DNA from: Pseudevernia furfuracea
Lineage: Eukaryota > Ascomycota > Lecanoromycetes > Lecanorales > Parmeliaceae
Direction of reading: 5' to 3'
Assembly: GCA_022315425.1 (NCBI GenBank)
Contig: JAIUPT010000038.1
Span: 682,001-746,000 of the forward strand
DNA: 64,000 nucleotides
Shown: piece by piece, positions 23,552 through 33,794 of the stretch
How the letters are laid out: each line of letters starts with the position of its first letter
How positions within the stretch are numbered: the first letter of the stretch is position 1
Notes under the pieces: generated by a model
Told to the model about the DNA's origin: nothing
Database searches by the model: none
Seen by the model: the letters and a program-made list of their open reading frames with translations, nothing else
Program-made: the position numbers and the translations under genes

Positions 23552-23904
23552 CAGACTCTCAAAGGAGGCTCAGGCCCGGAGACTCAGCCTAGAACATGGC
23601 TGTTTTAGCGGGTCCAGGTACCAGCCCAGCCAAGCCAGCTGCCTCTTTGGGTTTAAAGGGCCGCTGATCCCGGTTGGCTACACGGGCCCCGCGGGCTTCG
23701 AAGTCAACATAGATGCACGTGCGCTGTCCACGTTCTTGTTCTACAGCTGGCAGTCCATATATTTCATGTATATCCACCAACAGACTTGCAAAATAATGTC
23801 TTGACACGAAACTGACTCGTCTTCCAAGATATATAAACAGGCTCGCTGTACCAATGACCATTTGCCATTTCCCTTCAGTCTTGGAGAAATACATCGCCAT
23901 CATA
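23552..23904. other. Intergenic region between COQ6 and phosphatase
   Basis: 353 bp between same-strand genes. Contains a short TATATAAA-like word near 23830, placed about 75 bp before the next ATG and so a candidate TATA box. Confidence 0.4.
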
Positions 23905-25042
23905 ATGCTCTCTTCAATTCTTCTATGCACCGTTGCAGCAAGTGCATGTTTCTCACTGAGCGGAGCGGATAGCGTCAAGACCTCAAATTCCTACATCAAT
24001 TATACCACAGTCACGGGATATTTCTTGCAAGATGAGCCCTCGACCAATGCTAGCACCTTCAACTTCATGACCACAAATTTTGGCCTCATCAATCGCACAT
24101 ATCCAGCCGACACCACTCTTCATTCCTACCATAACCTTACTCAATGGCAGCGATTCAAACATCAAGTCACCCAACTCAATCGTGAGGCTCCACCTGGCAC
24201 CGAGTACAAGCTGCTGTATATGGGCCGACACGGTGACGGCTACCATAATGATGCGCAGGCTTACTACGGCACGCCCGCATGGAACTGCTACTACTCTGAG
24301 CTGGACGGAAACAGCACCGTCACTTGGTCCGATGCTCACCTATCTCCACTGGGAGTTACCCAGGCTCTGGCGGTCAATGAGTTCTGGGCTTCAGAGATTA
24401 AGAATCAGAAGATTCCCACCCCTCAGAGCTACTACACAAGTCCCCTGACGAGGTGTCTTCAGACCGCAAATTACACCTTCAATGGCCTTGATTTGCCGGC
24501 CAGGCACCCTTTCATACCCCAGGTCAAGGAGTATTTCCGCGAAGGTATTAGCGGACATACATGCGATCGACGCAGTAATGAGACCTACATCCATAACCTT
24601 TTCCCGAGCTACAGGATCGAGCCTGGTTTCACACAAGACGATGAGCTGTGGGTAGCTCTCCACGGCGAGACTAGTACAGACCAAGCTGTCAGGTCTAAGA
24701 GGGTCCTTGACAGCGTCTTCTCTACGGATGACAGTACCTACATATCCATTACGAGTCATTCGGGCGAGATTGGTTCCATATTGAGTGGTCAGTAGCTCTC
24801 CAGAAGCCCTCCAAATGTCCCACTAATAGTCGATCCGTACAGTTCTTGGTCATCAGGCGTTCGGATTGAGTACAGGCGCTGCGATTCCTGTGCTCGTGAA
24901 AGCTCAGACTATTGGAGGCACCGCGGTTACGACAGCACTTCAGCCGTATACCGCGCTTTGTACGTGCACGTCGCCCCCTGCAGTGACTGCCACCACTTCC
25001 GTTTGTGCATACCCGCCGGCCGAGACTTCGCCGGGTATCTAG
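23905..25042 (+). CDS. Secreted histidine phosphatase / phosphoglycerate-mutase-like protein (360 aa)
   Basis: Two exons, 23905-24787 and 24843-25042. The first 18-20 residues (MLSSILLCTVAASACFSLSG) form a signal peptide. The catalytic RHG motif is in LYMGRHGDGYHND near residue 110; the phosphate pocket Arg is in SPLTRCLQTANYTF, an ERxx-like block follows (REGISGHTCDRRSN), and the second His is in TSHSGEIGSIL just before the intron, which puts the whole phosphate pocket in exon 1. Several NxS/T sites fit a secreted glycoprotein. This is the PMU1-like fungal group of acid histidine phosphatases. The tail is Thr/Pro/Cys-rich (CTCTSPPAVTATT), unusual and perhaps a wall-anchoring or linker segment. 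Substrate unknown. Confidence 0.88.
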
Positions 25043-25701
25043 TCATTAGATTTCAACCGTTCGAATCAATACAATTCCAGCCAAACATGCAAGTAATGCC
25101 GTCATCAGATTGCATACTTTTTCTTTGGGCAAAATACAAAATGTCCATGTATATTCACCAGGCCTTTCCACACACTTTTCACATGTGTCTGTAGCCACCA
25201 AAAAAAAGTACTCCAAACTCTACATTTGCTCCCGAGCGTCTCCATGTAAAGCATCCTGAACCATGTCCCGCTTCATTTTCCTCCTTCCCCTCCTCACTCT
25301 CCCATTTTCTTCCCTTTTCCCCAATTCTCTCGTTCATCATTATCCTTTCCGACTCGTCAAAAAATCCACCTCCATATCCTCCCCCTCCGTCCCCTCACAT
25401 CCACAAACGAATCTGTATAGGCGTCCAACCCGTCCCCCGATCAGAAAACCTACCAACCTTTCTTCTTCAAAAAAAAACCACACTGGAAGTCATGTATAGT
25501 TCCGTCTCTTCCTTTGCTTCTTGGACCTTTCAAAAAGCAAAAGTCCCCTGTCGTCTGCCCCGACCCGCGAGACTTTTGTCTCTCCTCTCCTCGGTCTGTC
25601 TGTCTTGTTTCGGAAAAGTGTCGCCGACAGCGGAGCGGAAGCCGAGAAAGATCCAGATCCCAGATCCAAGAGCCTCAAAAGGACCGCAATACAGACCCCT
25701 C

Positions 25702-25719
25702 TCCCCCCCCCCCCCCCCC
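25702..25719. repeat. Poly(C) run, about 18 nt
   Basis: Uninterrupted C run directly after a CTCT stretch. Confidence 0.9.
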
Positions 25720-25989
25720 GGCGAGGCCACTGCTCGTCGTCGACACATTCGGACCGGAGTTTTTTTGACTCATTATTGTTTTTCAACAAGGCCCCCTTCG
25801 GTGATTATTGAACGCGATGAAAACGGGTCAGGGCTCGAATCGCACCCGGTTTTCGAACCCCAGCGATATGAAGCCCTGCCATGAAAGGGGGGTTTTGTCC
25901 TGCGTTTGCCGAGTTGGAGTTTGAAAGAAAGCAAGACTGCGGGCTGGATTTGTTTCTTTCGGTTGCGGAAAACCTACATTCGAAAGGGG

Positions 25990-26012
25990 CCCCCCCCCCC
26001 CCCCCCCCCCCC
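25990..26012. repeat. Poly(C) run, about 23 nt
   Basis: Longest homopolymer in the window. Length may be inexact because such runs sequence poorly. Confidence 0.9.
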
Positions 26013-26048
26013 TTGCGATTGTGATTGTGATTGGAGGAGTAGGACCGG

Positions 26049-26072
26049 ATCTATCTATCTATCTATCTATCT
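26049..26072. repeat. (ATCT)n microsatellite
   Basis: Six tetranucleotide units, followed shortly by an alternating TA stretch near 26118-26139. Confidence 0.9.
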
Positions 26073-26472
26073 CTATATTGCATAGGGGGAGAAGAAAGAG
26101 TACGGGAAGAGCCGACTTATATATATATATGTATATATGTGGGTGGGGGCTCTGCGGTGGTGCGAGAGGACTACCGCTGTCGATCCTTCCCCCCCCCCCC
26201 CAACCCCCTTTGTTGCCTTCTTTCGGTTCCAGGGGTCGGTGTGTGTGTGTGCTGCCCGAAGCAGGAGGTGCGCATTCATTGCCGATCCCGGACTCGGACC
26301 CGGACACCCCCCCCCGTTTCTCCCCGTTGTAGATGGACGGTCCTGATCCGGAAATGGGAAATACCGTCGAGGAAGTGGCACGGAGGCCCTCACCTGCAAC
26401 AAAAAAAATTGCAGGCGCCACTTCTGCTTCCGACGGCGCGTTGGATTGTCCCTTGACCTTTTGGCTGCCCTT

Positions 26473-26494
26473 GGGGGGGGGGGGGGGGGGGGGG
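26473..26494. repeat. Poly(G) run, about 22 nt
   Basis: Plus-strand G run, opposite in sense to the C runs upstream; able to form a G-quadruplex in principle. Confidence 0.9.
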
Positions 26495-27308
26495 CTCTGT
26501 GTGCGGCAGGTCGTCTGGGCTCAAAGCCAGCAAGCGTTTTTTGAGGGTTTTGGGTGATTCTGGAATCCGTGCAACCTGCGTCGGCCGACGCGGGGGGGGG
26601 AGGTGGGATCGTTTCCGAGGATTCCGCCATCCCAGGTTCCTTATCCTGGGGCCCGGGGTTGGTTCGGAGGGCGAACTTGTCTCGCTCGGAGGTAGCGGAC
26701 CCAATCCCTCATCACTGCGCGCGGGGAATTGACGGCCCACCGTTTCTCTCAATGTTGAAAGTGAAGGGAAATGCAGGAATCTTGCTGAGTTCCAATCGGA
26801 TCTACTGGGCTGATGGAAGCAGAAATGGTCGAGTTGATGGGAGGAAGATGCGAGAAGGGAGGGTTTGGGCTTGAGTTTATGGGCCAGATGTGAAAAGGCT
26901 GGTGTAACATGGTAGGATGAGTACAAACTCTTCTCCGGTTGACGTCGGGGAGAAGCCAGCAGGGAAGTGGAGCCAAGTCCTGATTTTATAATGTTGAATG
27001 CCACTGCTATTCAAAAAGATATAATTTGCATTCGGCATACAGGCCCCAGACACGTCGTTAGTTGACACTAAAACCTCTTCCCCCACCTCATCAATACCTC
27101 GGAAAGGGCCTCGTGCCCTGACGATGCCTTGTTTGAGCTTGTGAAGATTCTGCTGGCGCTTCAGTAGTCTTTCGTTCCTCGGCTACTTGCCGCATGCGAG
27201 CATAGTTGCAGGCCCCCTGACCTAAGATTGACCCAAGTGCACGATAATGAAGCCCGTGGAATACACCTCAATTCGCCAGTGCTGCACTCTCATAGCTTGC
27301 AATATCGC

Positions 27309-28851
27309 TCACGAAGCCCTATCCTTCTCCACAATAGCGCGAACATACATTGAAACCTCTGGAAGATCGTCATGTGTGACCGTGGTTGTTGGAACAGTTT
27401 TGATGGTGCTTGAAGCAGGCCGGAATGTGCCTCCTTGTTTGACAAACCCATGCTTGAAGTCACGAAGATTTTGCTCGTGAGTAACGCCAATAAGCGTCAA
27501 ATGTCTCAATCCGCCTGTCGGACGAAGTTTTTTCAGGAATGGCTTCACCTGCAAACAGCGAGAAACATTAGCTGGTTGTACTATTTAACTTATGCTCAGC
27601 TTCACAGTCAAAATGACAATTCTCGTAAAACAGTCGGTCGAAAGTCATGCATAGAAGGAATCTCAAGAGTTCCAAGTCGTACCGCAGCGGCACCAACCCT
27701 AGAAATATTGACGAATTTACATTGACAGAATCATTTCGCTGCTTAACGCTCAAACACCAGCATTCCTATTCACGAGTTACATCAATTCTAGGGATGATGC
27801 CCGGGATTGGAATAGAAATAGAAGAATCCAACGCTTCACTTGGCCGTCGGTTGCAATGTGGGGCTTGGAATTTCAAAGTCTGTGACGAATCAGGCAGGTT
27901 GGTATCCCAACGACTGAGGAAATACCACTGGCGCCTTTCGCGTAAAACGTCCTGGCCTTAGGCTAAATCCCTATATTTTGCGCCCAAGACGCAACGAGAG
28001 AGGCCGAACGTAGAAATTGAGACAGATTGCTTCTGATGGATTAAGTGGGAGGAATTAGTACGTACCCTGACCTTCGAAACATCTCCAGAAGATAGCGCCC
28101 AGTGCGTGAGATCCAGAGCTAACCACTCCAGAGCAGGAAACCTAACCAATTGATCTTGCTTCTCGGAAGGATAGAAGAAAGCCCGCCACAGGGACCATAT
28201 TGTTTTCCGATCATCCCCGACGAAGCCAGAGCCCAAATTCAATACCATGAGGCGAATCATGGTGAGTCTGCCGCAGGGTGAATTGCCGACTGAGGATGCG
28301 GGCTCGCTGGCGGTACGGTAGCATCCAAATGGCTTCTTTGCGAGCCCCATGTGCGCGAAATCCTCGATTTCCGTCGGGTTACTAAAATGAAAGCGGTTCA
28401 TACCATATAGAATGCGGATAGCCTCCTGGTAAACGGTACGGCAGGTGCGCAAGAGAGCAGCATCGATAGCATCGATATGTGTGCCATCTTTTGCCATTAT
28501 TGGCGGGTAACGTTCCAGGAATCTGTGCGCCTGTTTGATGTGCTTCTCAAAATGCAGGACGCTCTTGTAAATCATGATTCTGATTTCAAGAGGAATTTTG
28601 CTAAGTGTACCGCATGGCGATGAGGCTGTAGCGACCGACGGCCAGAAAACAGGAGGCTTGACCTCATTACTGGCCTCGGGATACGTATCTTCGGACGGTG
28701 ATGTTTTAAGAGTCTTGGAATTTTTACTGGCCTCGGGATCTGTAGTGTCCTTCGAATCCGAATCGACATGGACAAGACTGGGGGACTGGGGCCCAGCTCG
28801 AAAGGTAAAGTTGAAGTAGTTCGGGATACCGAAAGTAAAGACGTGAGGCAT
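27309..28851 (-). CDS. LPxEIR-type fungal family protein, copy 1 (341 aa)
   Basis: Two exons, 28851-28066 and 27548-27309, joined in phase across an intron of 517 bp (GTACGT to CAG), unusually long for this window. The protein opens with a Ser/Thr/Lys-rich region, then LSKIPLEIRIMIYKSVL, the LPxEIRxxIY motif of fungal 2EXR/F-box-like families, then IDAALLRTCRTVYQEAIRILY and GMNRFHFSNPTEIEDFAH. Exon 2 carries VKPFLKKLRPTGGLRHLTLIGV and HEQNLRDFKHGFVKQGG. Both exons are matched by two further copies at 29662-30901 and 30980-32282, which confirms the splice. Function unknown; such proteins are often recently expanded and lineage specific. No signal peptide or membrane segment. Confidence 0.78.
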
Positions 28852-29661
28852 GGTATGGATGTATCGCTGAGGTCTCGGGCGATTGGGACTGGGGGATTGA
28901 AGCTGCGAAGTGGTCTAGAAGTTGTGCAGTAGATGTATATAAGAGATCACCAATTGTCTCGGTGAGTCGGTGTTAGCCTTTATCCGCGGTACTTACTCTA
29001 CTCGTACTCGTACTCGTACTTCGGGCCGACCCTTGAGACCGATAAGCGATTACAGTAGAGCCTCGTGCAGAATAGACTACACCTCTTCTAAACATATCTC
29101 AGTCCAATGTTCCACAAAAGGATAGAAGAATTCTTTGTTTGTCCATATGTGTTCAGTTACGAAAGAATGACCATCGACTCTAATCGAATGCTACAAAATT
29201 GACCAAGACTACATGAACTCAACCTCTATGTTCCTATATAGCAGCAGGGCATTTCTAGCCTGCTCTGTCTTCTCCATCTACGTAAACTCAATTGTTCGAG
29301 GTAAGGACCTTTGTTTTTTAGAATCAAAGCCAGAAAGATGAGTGAGAGAAGGACTAGTCAAAACGTTCATACAAGGCGGCTCAGGAGCCAATCGGGTCAC
29401 AGTATTTCTACTTTAACAAATTGATATGTCCACGTTAGCATAATCTTAATGCGCTCTTTAACATATCAACCTGCTAGTGTCTAGACTTAACTCCAATTGA
29501 TCCTCTAGTTCAACTCTGCATAATCGTAGCGGAATACTTTCCTCGCAAGGATTATCCTTTCTCTTGTTCTGGAGTCCAAGACACAAGCCGATCAACATTA
29601 ACGAGCAAAGATATCTCAAACATCACTGCCCGAACTTGAGCTCAAAGTCAAAGCCACAGAG
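28852..29661. other. Divergent intergenic region between copies 1 and 2
   Basis: 810 bp. Has a small TACTCG-type hexamer array at about 28997-29022 and a 14-bp word (29039-29052) that recurs upstream of copy 3. No coding sequence recognised. Confidence 0.5.
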
Positions 29662-30901
29662 ATGCTCGTCGAGACTCCTGGTACCACAAATGCCACTACA
29701 ACACACTCGAGTGTAGAACCTCAGGGTGGGCTAAAGCTTTATCGCCCTATACTCGAATCGCTAACAGCATATAGCATCGCCGTATGGAGTATTTGTAAAG
29801 CTCCCTAACGAGCTCCGTACCCTGGTCTGGAACGGTGTTCTGGTGTCCGAGTATGTGGTATTCAATGCATACAAATTGATGAGCCCACAACAACCTTTGG
29901 ATGGTTGCCAGCTACACACCACACGACGACATTGATGCCGCTCTTTGTGAGTCTACTTCTCGGAACCTCTTTCCCAAAACGACCACGGCATTTAATACCC
30001 TGACATGTTTCAATTAGAGAAGGAATGCTGACCTGGAAATCTTGAAGTGAGGACCTCTCGTGCCATCTATGAAGAGACCTTCCCCATCATGTACGGCAAG
30101 AACCGCTTCGTCTTCTCCGCTGCAAGCCAAATATCAATATTCGCCTTCGGCGAGCTTTGCAGACTTTTTGAGCGTCCATCCCTCAGTGATCCCTCTGGAC
30201 TCTCGCTCGAGCGCTATGTACATGTATTTCAGTGTAGTTTCTTTCCGTTTGTTACCAAACCTAAAGTCGCATGGCGCGTTCCTGTGGGAAAACGTTCTCT
30301 GTACTTCCCAGATCTGTCTCCGGGCTCTGCTTATAGCCTTTGAATAGGCGGTGCTAACTGCGGCATCCGCGTAGGGGAGACTTTCTATGCTTCGTTCCGT
30401 GAAGTTGAGCTTGCACAATTTCGAGACAATGGGGCGCTCGACCCGAATGTGTCGCCATGTCTACGAGCGAGAAGCCTTCTGGTCTTTTTGGGTGGAGTTC
30501 TTTCAACCCTCGTCGCGGCACCAATCTCTCATGTTTCCTGCGCTGGAAGTTCTGTGTCTCTGACTGGGGACTAGACGGTTCGGACGCGTCCAAGCTAAGG
30601 GTGTGTACCTTGCTCCATGGTCAAGATTCCCTTGAGACAAGTGCTAAATATTTGCTAGATTGAGCCGATCCTCAGGAAGCTGCGCCCTTCCGGCGGATTG
30701 CAAAGCCTTTACATTGTAGGCGTGGAACATGAGCAGAATCTCAACGACCTCAAGCGTGGCTTTCTCAAAGACGGAGGGAGATTTACGGCATTTCATAAGG
30801 GCGTTATTATTGCGGCAGCAACAATTTCGTACGACGATCTTCATACCGTATCGAAAGGCGTCCGAGACATCCTTCAGAAGGACGGAGTGCCGGCTATGTA
30901 G
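29662..30901 (+). pseudogene. LPxEIR-type family, copy 2, frameshifted
   Basis: Related along its whole length to the copies on either side but in opposite orientation. From ATG 29662 the N-terminus reads MLVETPGTTNATTTHSS; the LPxEIR region (PYGVFVKLPNELRTLVW) is in another phase, DDIDAALL is in a third, and the block FPALEVLCL changes phase again before SDWGLDGSDASKLR. One real-looking intron survives (GTGAGT donor in the DAALL codons, acceptor before RTSRAIYEETFPIMYG), and another before IEPILRKLRPSGGLQSLYIVGV. The 3' end, HEQNLNDLKRGFLKDGG to the stop at 30901, is intact. At least three frame changes that no GT-AG intron explains argue for a decayed gene. Confidence 0.75.
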
Positions 30902-30979
30902 CCGGTTCAATTTTGAGTAATCCTCTCACTGATATCCCTCTATTTTGCGATTATTGCTCCAAGAATCGGACAAACTTCC

Positions 30980-32282
30980 CTAGCTCGGCTTTCTATCTTG
31001 CTGTATTATGGCTCTTACACCGTTCGATACCAATCCAAATCCATCATCCACGACTATGGTATCTGGCACAACAACTGTCCAATAGCCTATTTCTACTCTC
31101 TTCGCGGCAAACTTTCCTCCTTTCTTGCAAAACCCGTGCTTGAAGTCTAGCAGGTTTTGCTGGTGTTGCACACCGATAAGACATAGAGTGGACAGTCCGC
31201 CTGGAACGCGGAGCTTCTTTAGGAATGGCTCGACCTGTATGTAAGTAAGCATGCGTTCTCATTTCAAAGAGATTATGTCAGGTGATGCGAATTAGGTAGG
31301 CGCAGAGTACCGCGAAAACATAGGGAGGCAATACATTTGTAGCATTCCAGAATCATGACCTTCGCAGGGGCAAAGATCGACAGTGAGAGAAGGTTTGACG
31401 AGAACTCACCCTAAGTTGTGATGTGTTATCAATGCCGAGTTGCCAGTCTGTGAAATCCAATTGTAGATGATCCAAGGCAGGAAATCCAGTGCATGGGCCA
31501 TGCTCGGTCGGGGGGAAGAAAAACGCCACCCAGTGCGACCAGATATCTCCTCGATAAAGACAATCATATGGAGGAGATAGTCGCAATACAAGACATCGCA
31601 CCATGGCAAGTCTACCAAACGGCTCGACCTTGAGGCCAAACAATGGTTTGGCGTTTGCAGATTTCAGAGCGGATTTCTGTAGCTCGAGATGTCCGAATTG
31701 CTCAATTTCGTCAGGCTGGCAGAAGTAAAACCCATTCAAGCCGTATAGTAGAGGAAGCGCCTCTTTGTATAAGGTGCGGCAGGTGCCTAAATTATAATTT
31801 TGGAGTCAGTGTTTCCTGTTTGAGGGATATCTAGAGCCTTAGGACAAGTCTCAAGAATCAACGCTCTCAAGACTCAGGGTTCACTCTGAAACGAATTATA
31901 GATTCCGAGAATACATACGTAGAATAGCTCCATCTATTTCTTCGTTGTAAACATTTTGCCAGGTCATAATGTGCCTTCGCGGACCTATGAGTAGATTTGG
32001 CTTGTATACCGTTGTTTTTGACACCAAGAGATGGTGGTACACCATAATTCTGATCTCGACGGCTAACGCGCCGAGACGTCCTAGCGGAGATGGAGCTGCA
32101 GGAACCTCGAGGATCGAAGGTGGGATTGGCGGAGAGCTAAATTCGTCGTTCAGACCGTAGGTCAATGAAACCTTAGTCGTTCTGTTGTCAGAACTAGCTG
32201 TGTCACTAGACTGGTCTATTGTCCAGATGCCATCCTCAGGATCGTAGGTTCGTGTCAACCTTGGAAGCCTTTGAACTGCCAA
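30980..32282 (-). CDS. LPxEIR-type family, copy 3, 5' exon unresolved
   Basis: Exons 32282-31919, 31786-31410 and 31234-30980 join in phase (GTATGT-TAG, then GTGAGT-CAG). Exon 1 has LGRLGALAVEIRIMVYHHLL, exon 2 starts RTCRTLYKEALPLLYG and ends in TDWQLGIDNTSQLR, exon 3 is VEPFLKKLRVPGGLSTLCLIGV and FKHGFCKKGGKF. The intron positions coincide with those of copies 1 and 2, so all three descend from one gene. The frame at 32282 does not begin with ATG; an acceptor-like TTGGCAG sits there, so a short first exon is upstream and not identified. No breaks seen in the rest, so this copy may be functional. Confidence 0.68.
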
Positions 32283-33020
32283 GTGTAAGTCCCTGAATAG
32301 AATAGGTTGAGGATTGAGGAGGGAGAAAATGGAAAATTACTTGCGGATGTGGTGTGTCAGACACCTTAAGTAGATGAGCTAACACCAAGAGCCATAATGT
32401 AACACATCATCTGCAGAACCGGGAGTCACGGCATTCATATGGACAGGTGAAGCATCAAGATGAATCTGCGGACCCTTTTTAAGCCATCCCCCAAAGTAAC
32501 CTAATTGCCATATCAAGATTCAAAGCAGGCAATCAAAGCAGGCAATCAAAGCAGGCAATCAAAGCAGGCAAGGAACTCCTGCCACCGCTGCAAGAGACAT
32601 TGGGAGCAACATAAAATAGCTGAGTTGATGTGTAGGCCACACAAAACAAAGAGAGACGTTAATGAACTTCCTTTTCAGCAACAGTCCACTGCAAGACAGT
32701 CCCTACTAATTACTATACAAATATCATACAGAGTGTGCCATGTTTTCAAAACATCCAGTGTTTCATAAACTAAGAAGAAATGGAGCTAGCGGGCCGAAGC
32801 GGATAGCCGATAAGCGATTATCAGACCCGAGGTTTCAGGCTTCAGTCAGGTCCGGATATCGGGCAATCGGGTTACAATAAGTTTGTAACTCGCCGTGCCC
32901 TAATCCTGAAGGCTGAGTCTTCCTTCTCTTTCATTTAAAGACACCTCTTCCTCGAGCAATCACCTCTTCTCACTGCTCTTCACACACCAAAGTCTTACCA
33001 CACCTCGAAGCAGGTCAACA
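32283..33020. other. Intergenic region with tandem repeat
   Basis: 738 bp. Contains the 13-bp tandem repeat listed next and a second copy of the 14-bp word seen at 29039 (here 32807-32820). The last 80 bp before the next ATG are CT-rich. Confidence 0.5.
32521..32571. repeat. 13-bp tandem repeat, four units
   Basis: Unit CAAAGCAGGCAAT, three perfect copies and a fourth ending one base short. Confidence 0.95.
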
Positions 33021-33794
33021 ATGGCAGCCCCACCTGAAAGAACGCTTCAAGATCTCAACGGAGTATGGACAATGGTTTGCTTCTCCAAGCCACCTCCAAT
33101 GCTGAAATGCTGACATGCTCTCAGAACAAATCTCTCTCCGATGACTACGACCGTATCCTGCAAATGGTAGCCTCCCACCACCTCCTTCAACGCAATTACC
33201 CGCCCATCTAACACCCCTACCAGCAAGGCGTATCCTGGTTCCTTCGCAAAGCCATCTCCTACGCCACCATCACCCTCACCATAACCCAATACATCGACGA
33301 CACCCCCGAAAAATACACCCACTTCGACATCCACCAGGTAGCCACCGGCGGCGTCGGCGGCACGACGGAAAGACGCACTCTCGACTACACCTTCCGCGAG
33401 CATCAAGACAAGATATTCGGAAAGGTGAAGGGCAAGAGCCGGTGGATCAAGTTGAAGGATGTTGATGACGACGACTTCTTGAAGACTGGGTTTGACGATA
33501 TGGAGGGGGACCATGTGCAGGCTTGGGCGGAGAGCATTGACAATGGATGGACGGCCAATCAGACCTGGGGATTTGAGGAGGTGGATGGCAAGAGGCATTA
33601 TGTAAGGCATGTCATTGTGAGGAAGGGGGACGATTGGAAGCTGGCGAGGTTGGTGTATGATTACAAAGGGTAAGCTTTCAGCCTCCATTTGTCGGCTGTT
33701 GGACTTATCGATGACCCTGAGGGTGCTAACCGTTTCACTCAGGCCGTTGGAAAAGAAGTCTGATGCGGATGACGGCCTTGCGTACGGAGAGTAA
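33021..33794 (+). CDS. Small conserved fungal protein, possibly lipocalin-like (197 aa)
   Basis: Four exons: 33021-33074, 33125-33166, 33224-33669, 33743-33794, sum 198 codons with all phases agreeing. The protein starts MAAPPERTLQDLNGVWTM and continues NKSLSDDYDRILQM, then QGVSWFLRKAISYATITLTI. The opening GxW followed by a regular series of short beta-like segments (TLTITQYID, FDIHQVATGG, TERRTLDYTF, IFGKVKGKSRW, RHYVRHVIV, WKLARLVYDY) resembles the calycin fold, which binds small hydrophobic ligands. This fold assignment is inference from pattern only. No signal peptide, so probably cytosolic. Gene structure is well supported. Confidence 0.75.

Larger units (their letters stand above)
25043..27308. 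other. Non-coding, homopolymer-rich island (2.27 kb)
   Basis: Begins with a CT-rich tract (25270-25480), then shows C runs of 18 and 23, an ATCT array, an alternating TA run and a G run of 22, listed below. Several frames of 100-200 codons occur but they overlap on both strands and are Pro/Gly/Ser low complexity caused by the runs. No protein or RNA gene recognised. Confidence 0.6.

Noticed and set aside
25492..27004. Several frames of 70-205 codons on both strands
   Set aside because: They overlap each other and are Pro/Gly/Ser low complexity made by C and G runs; no conserved motif, no intron logic.
32521..32571. Possible CRISPR-like array
   Set aside because: Head-to-tail 13-bp units with no spacers, in a fungal genome; ordinary tandem repeat.
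33047..33688. Minus-strand frame of 213 codons
   Set aside because: Antisense to the well-supported four-exon gene at 33021-33794.
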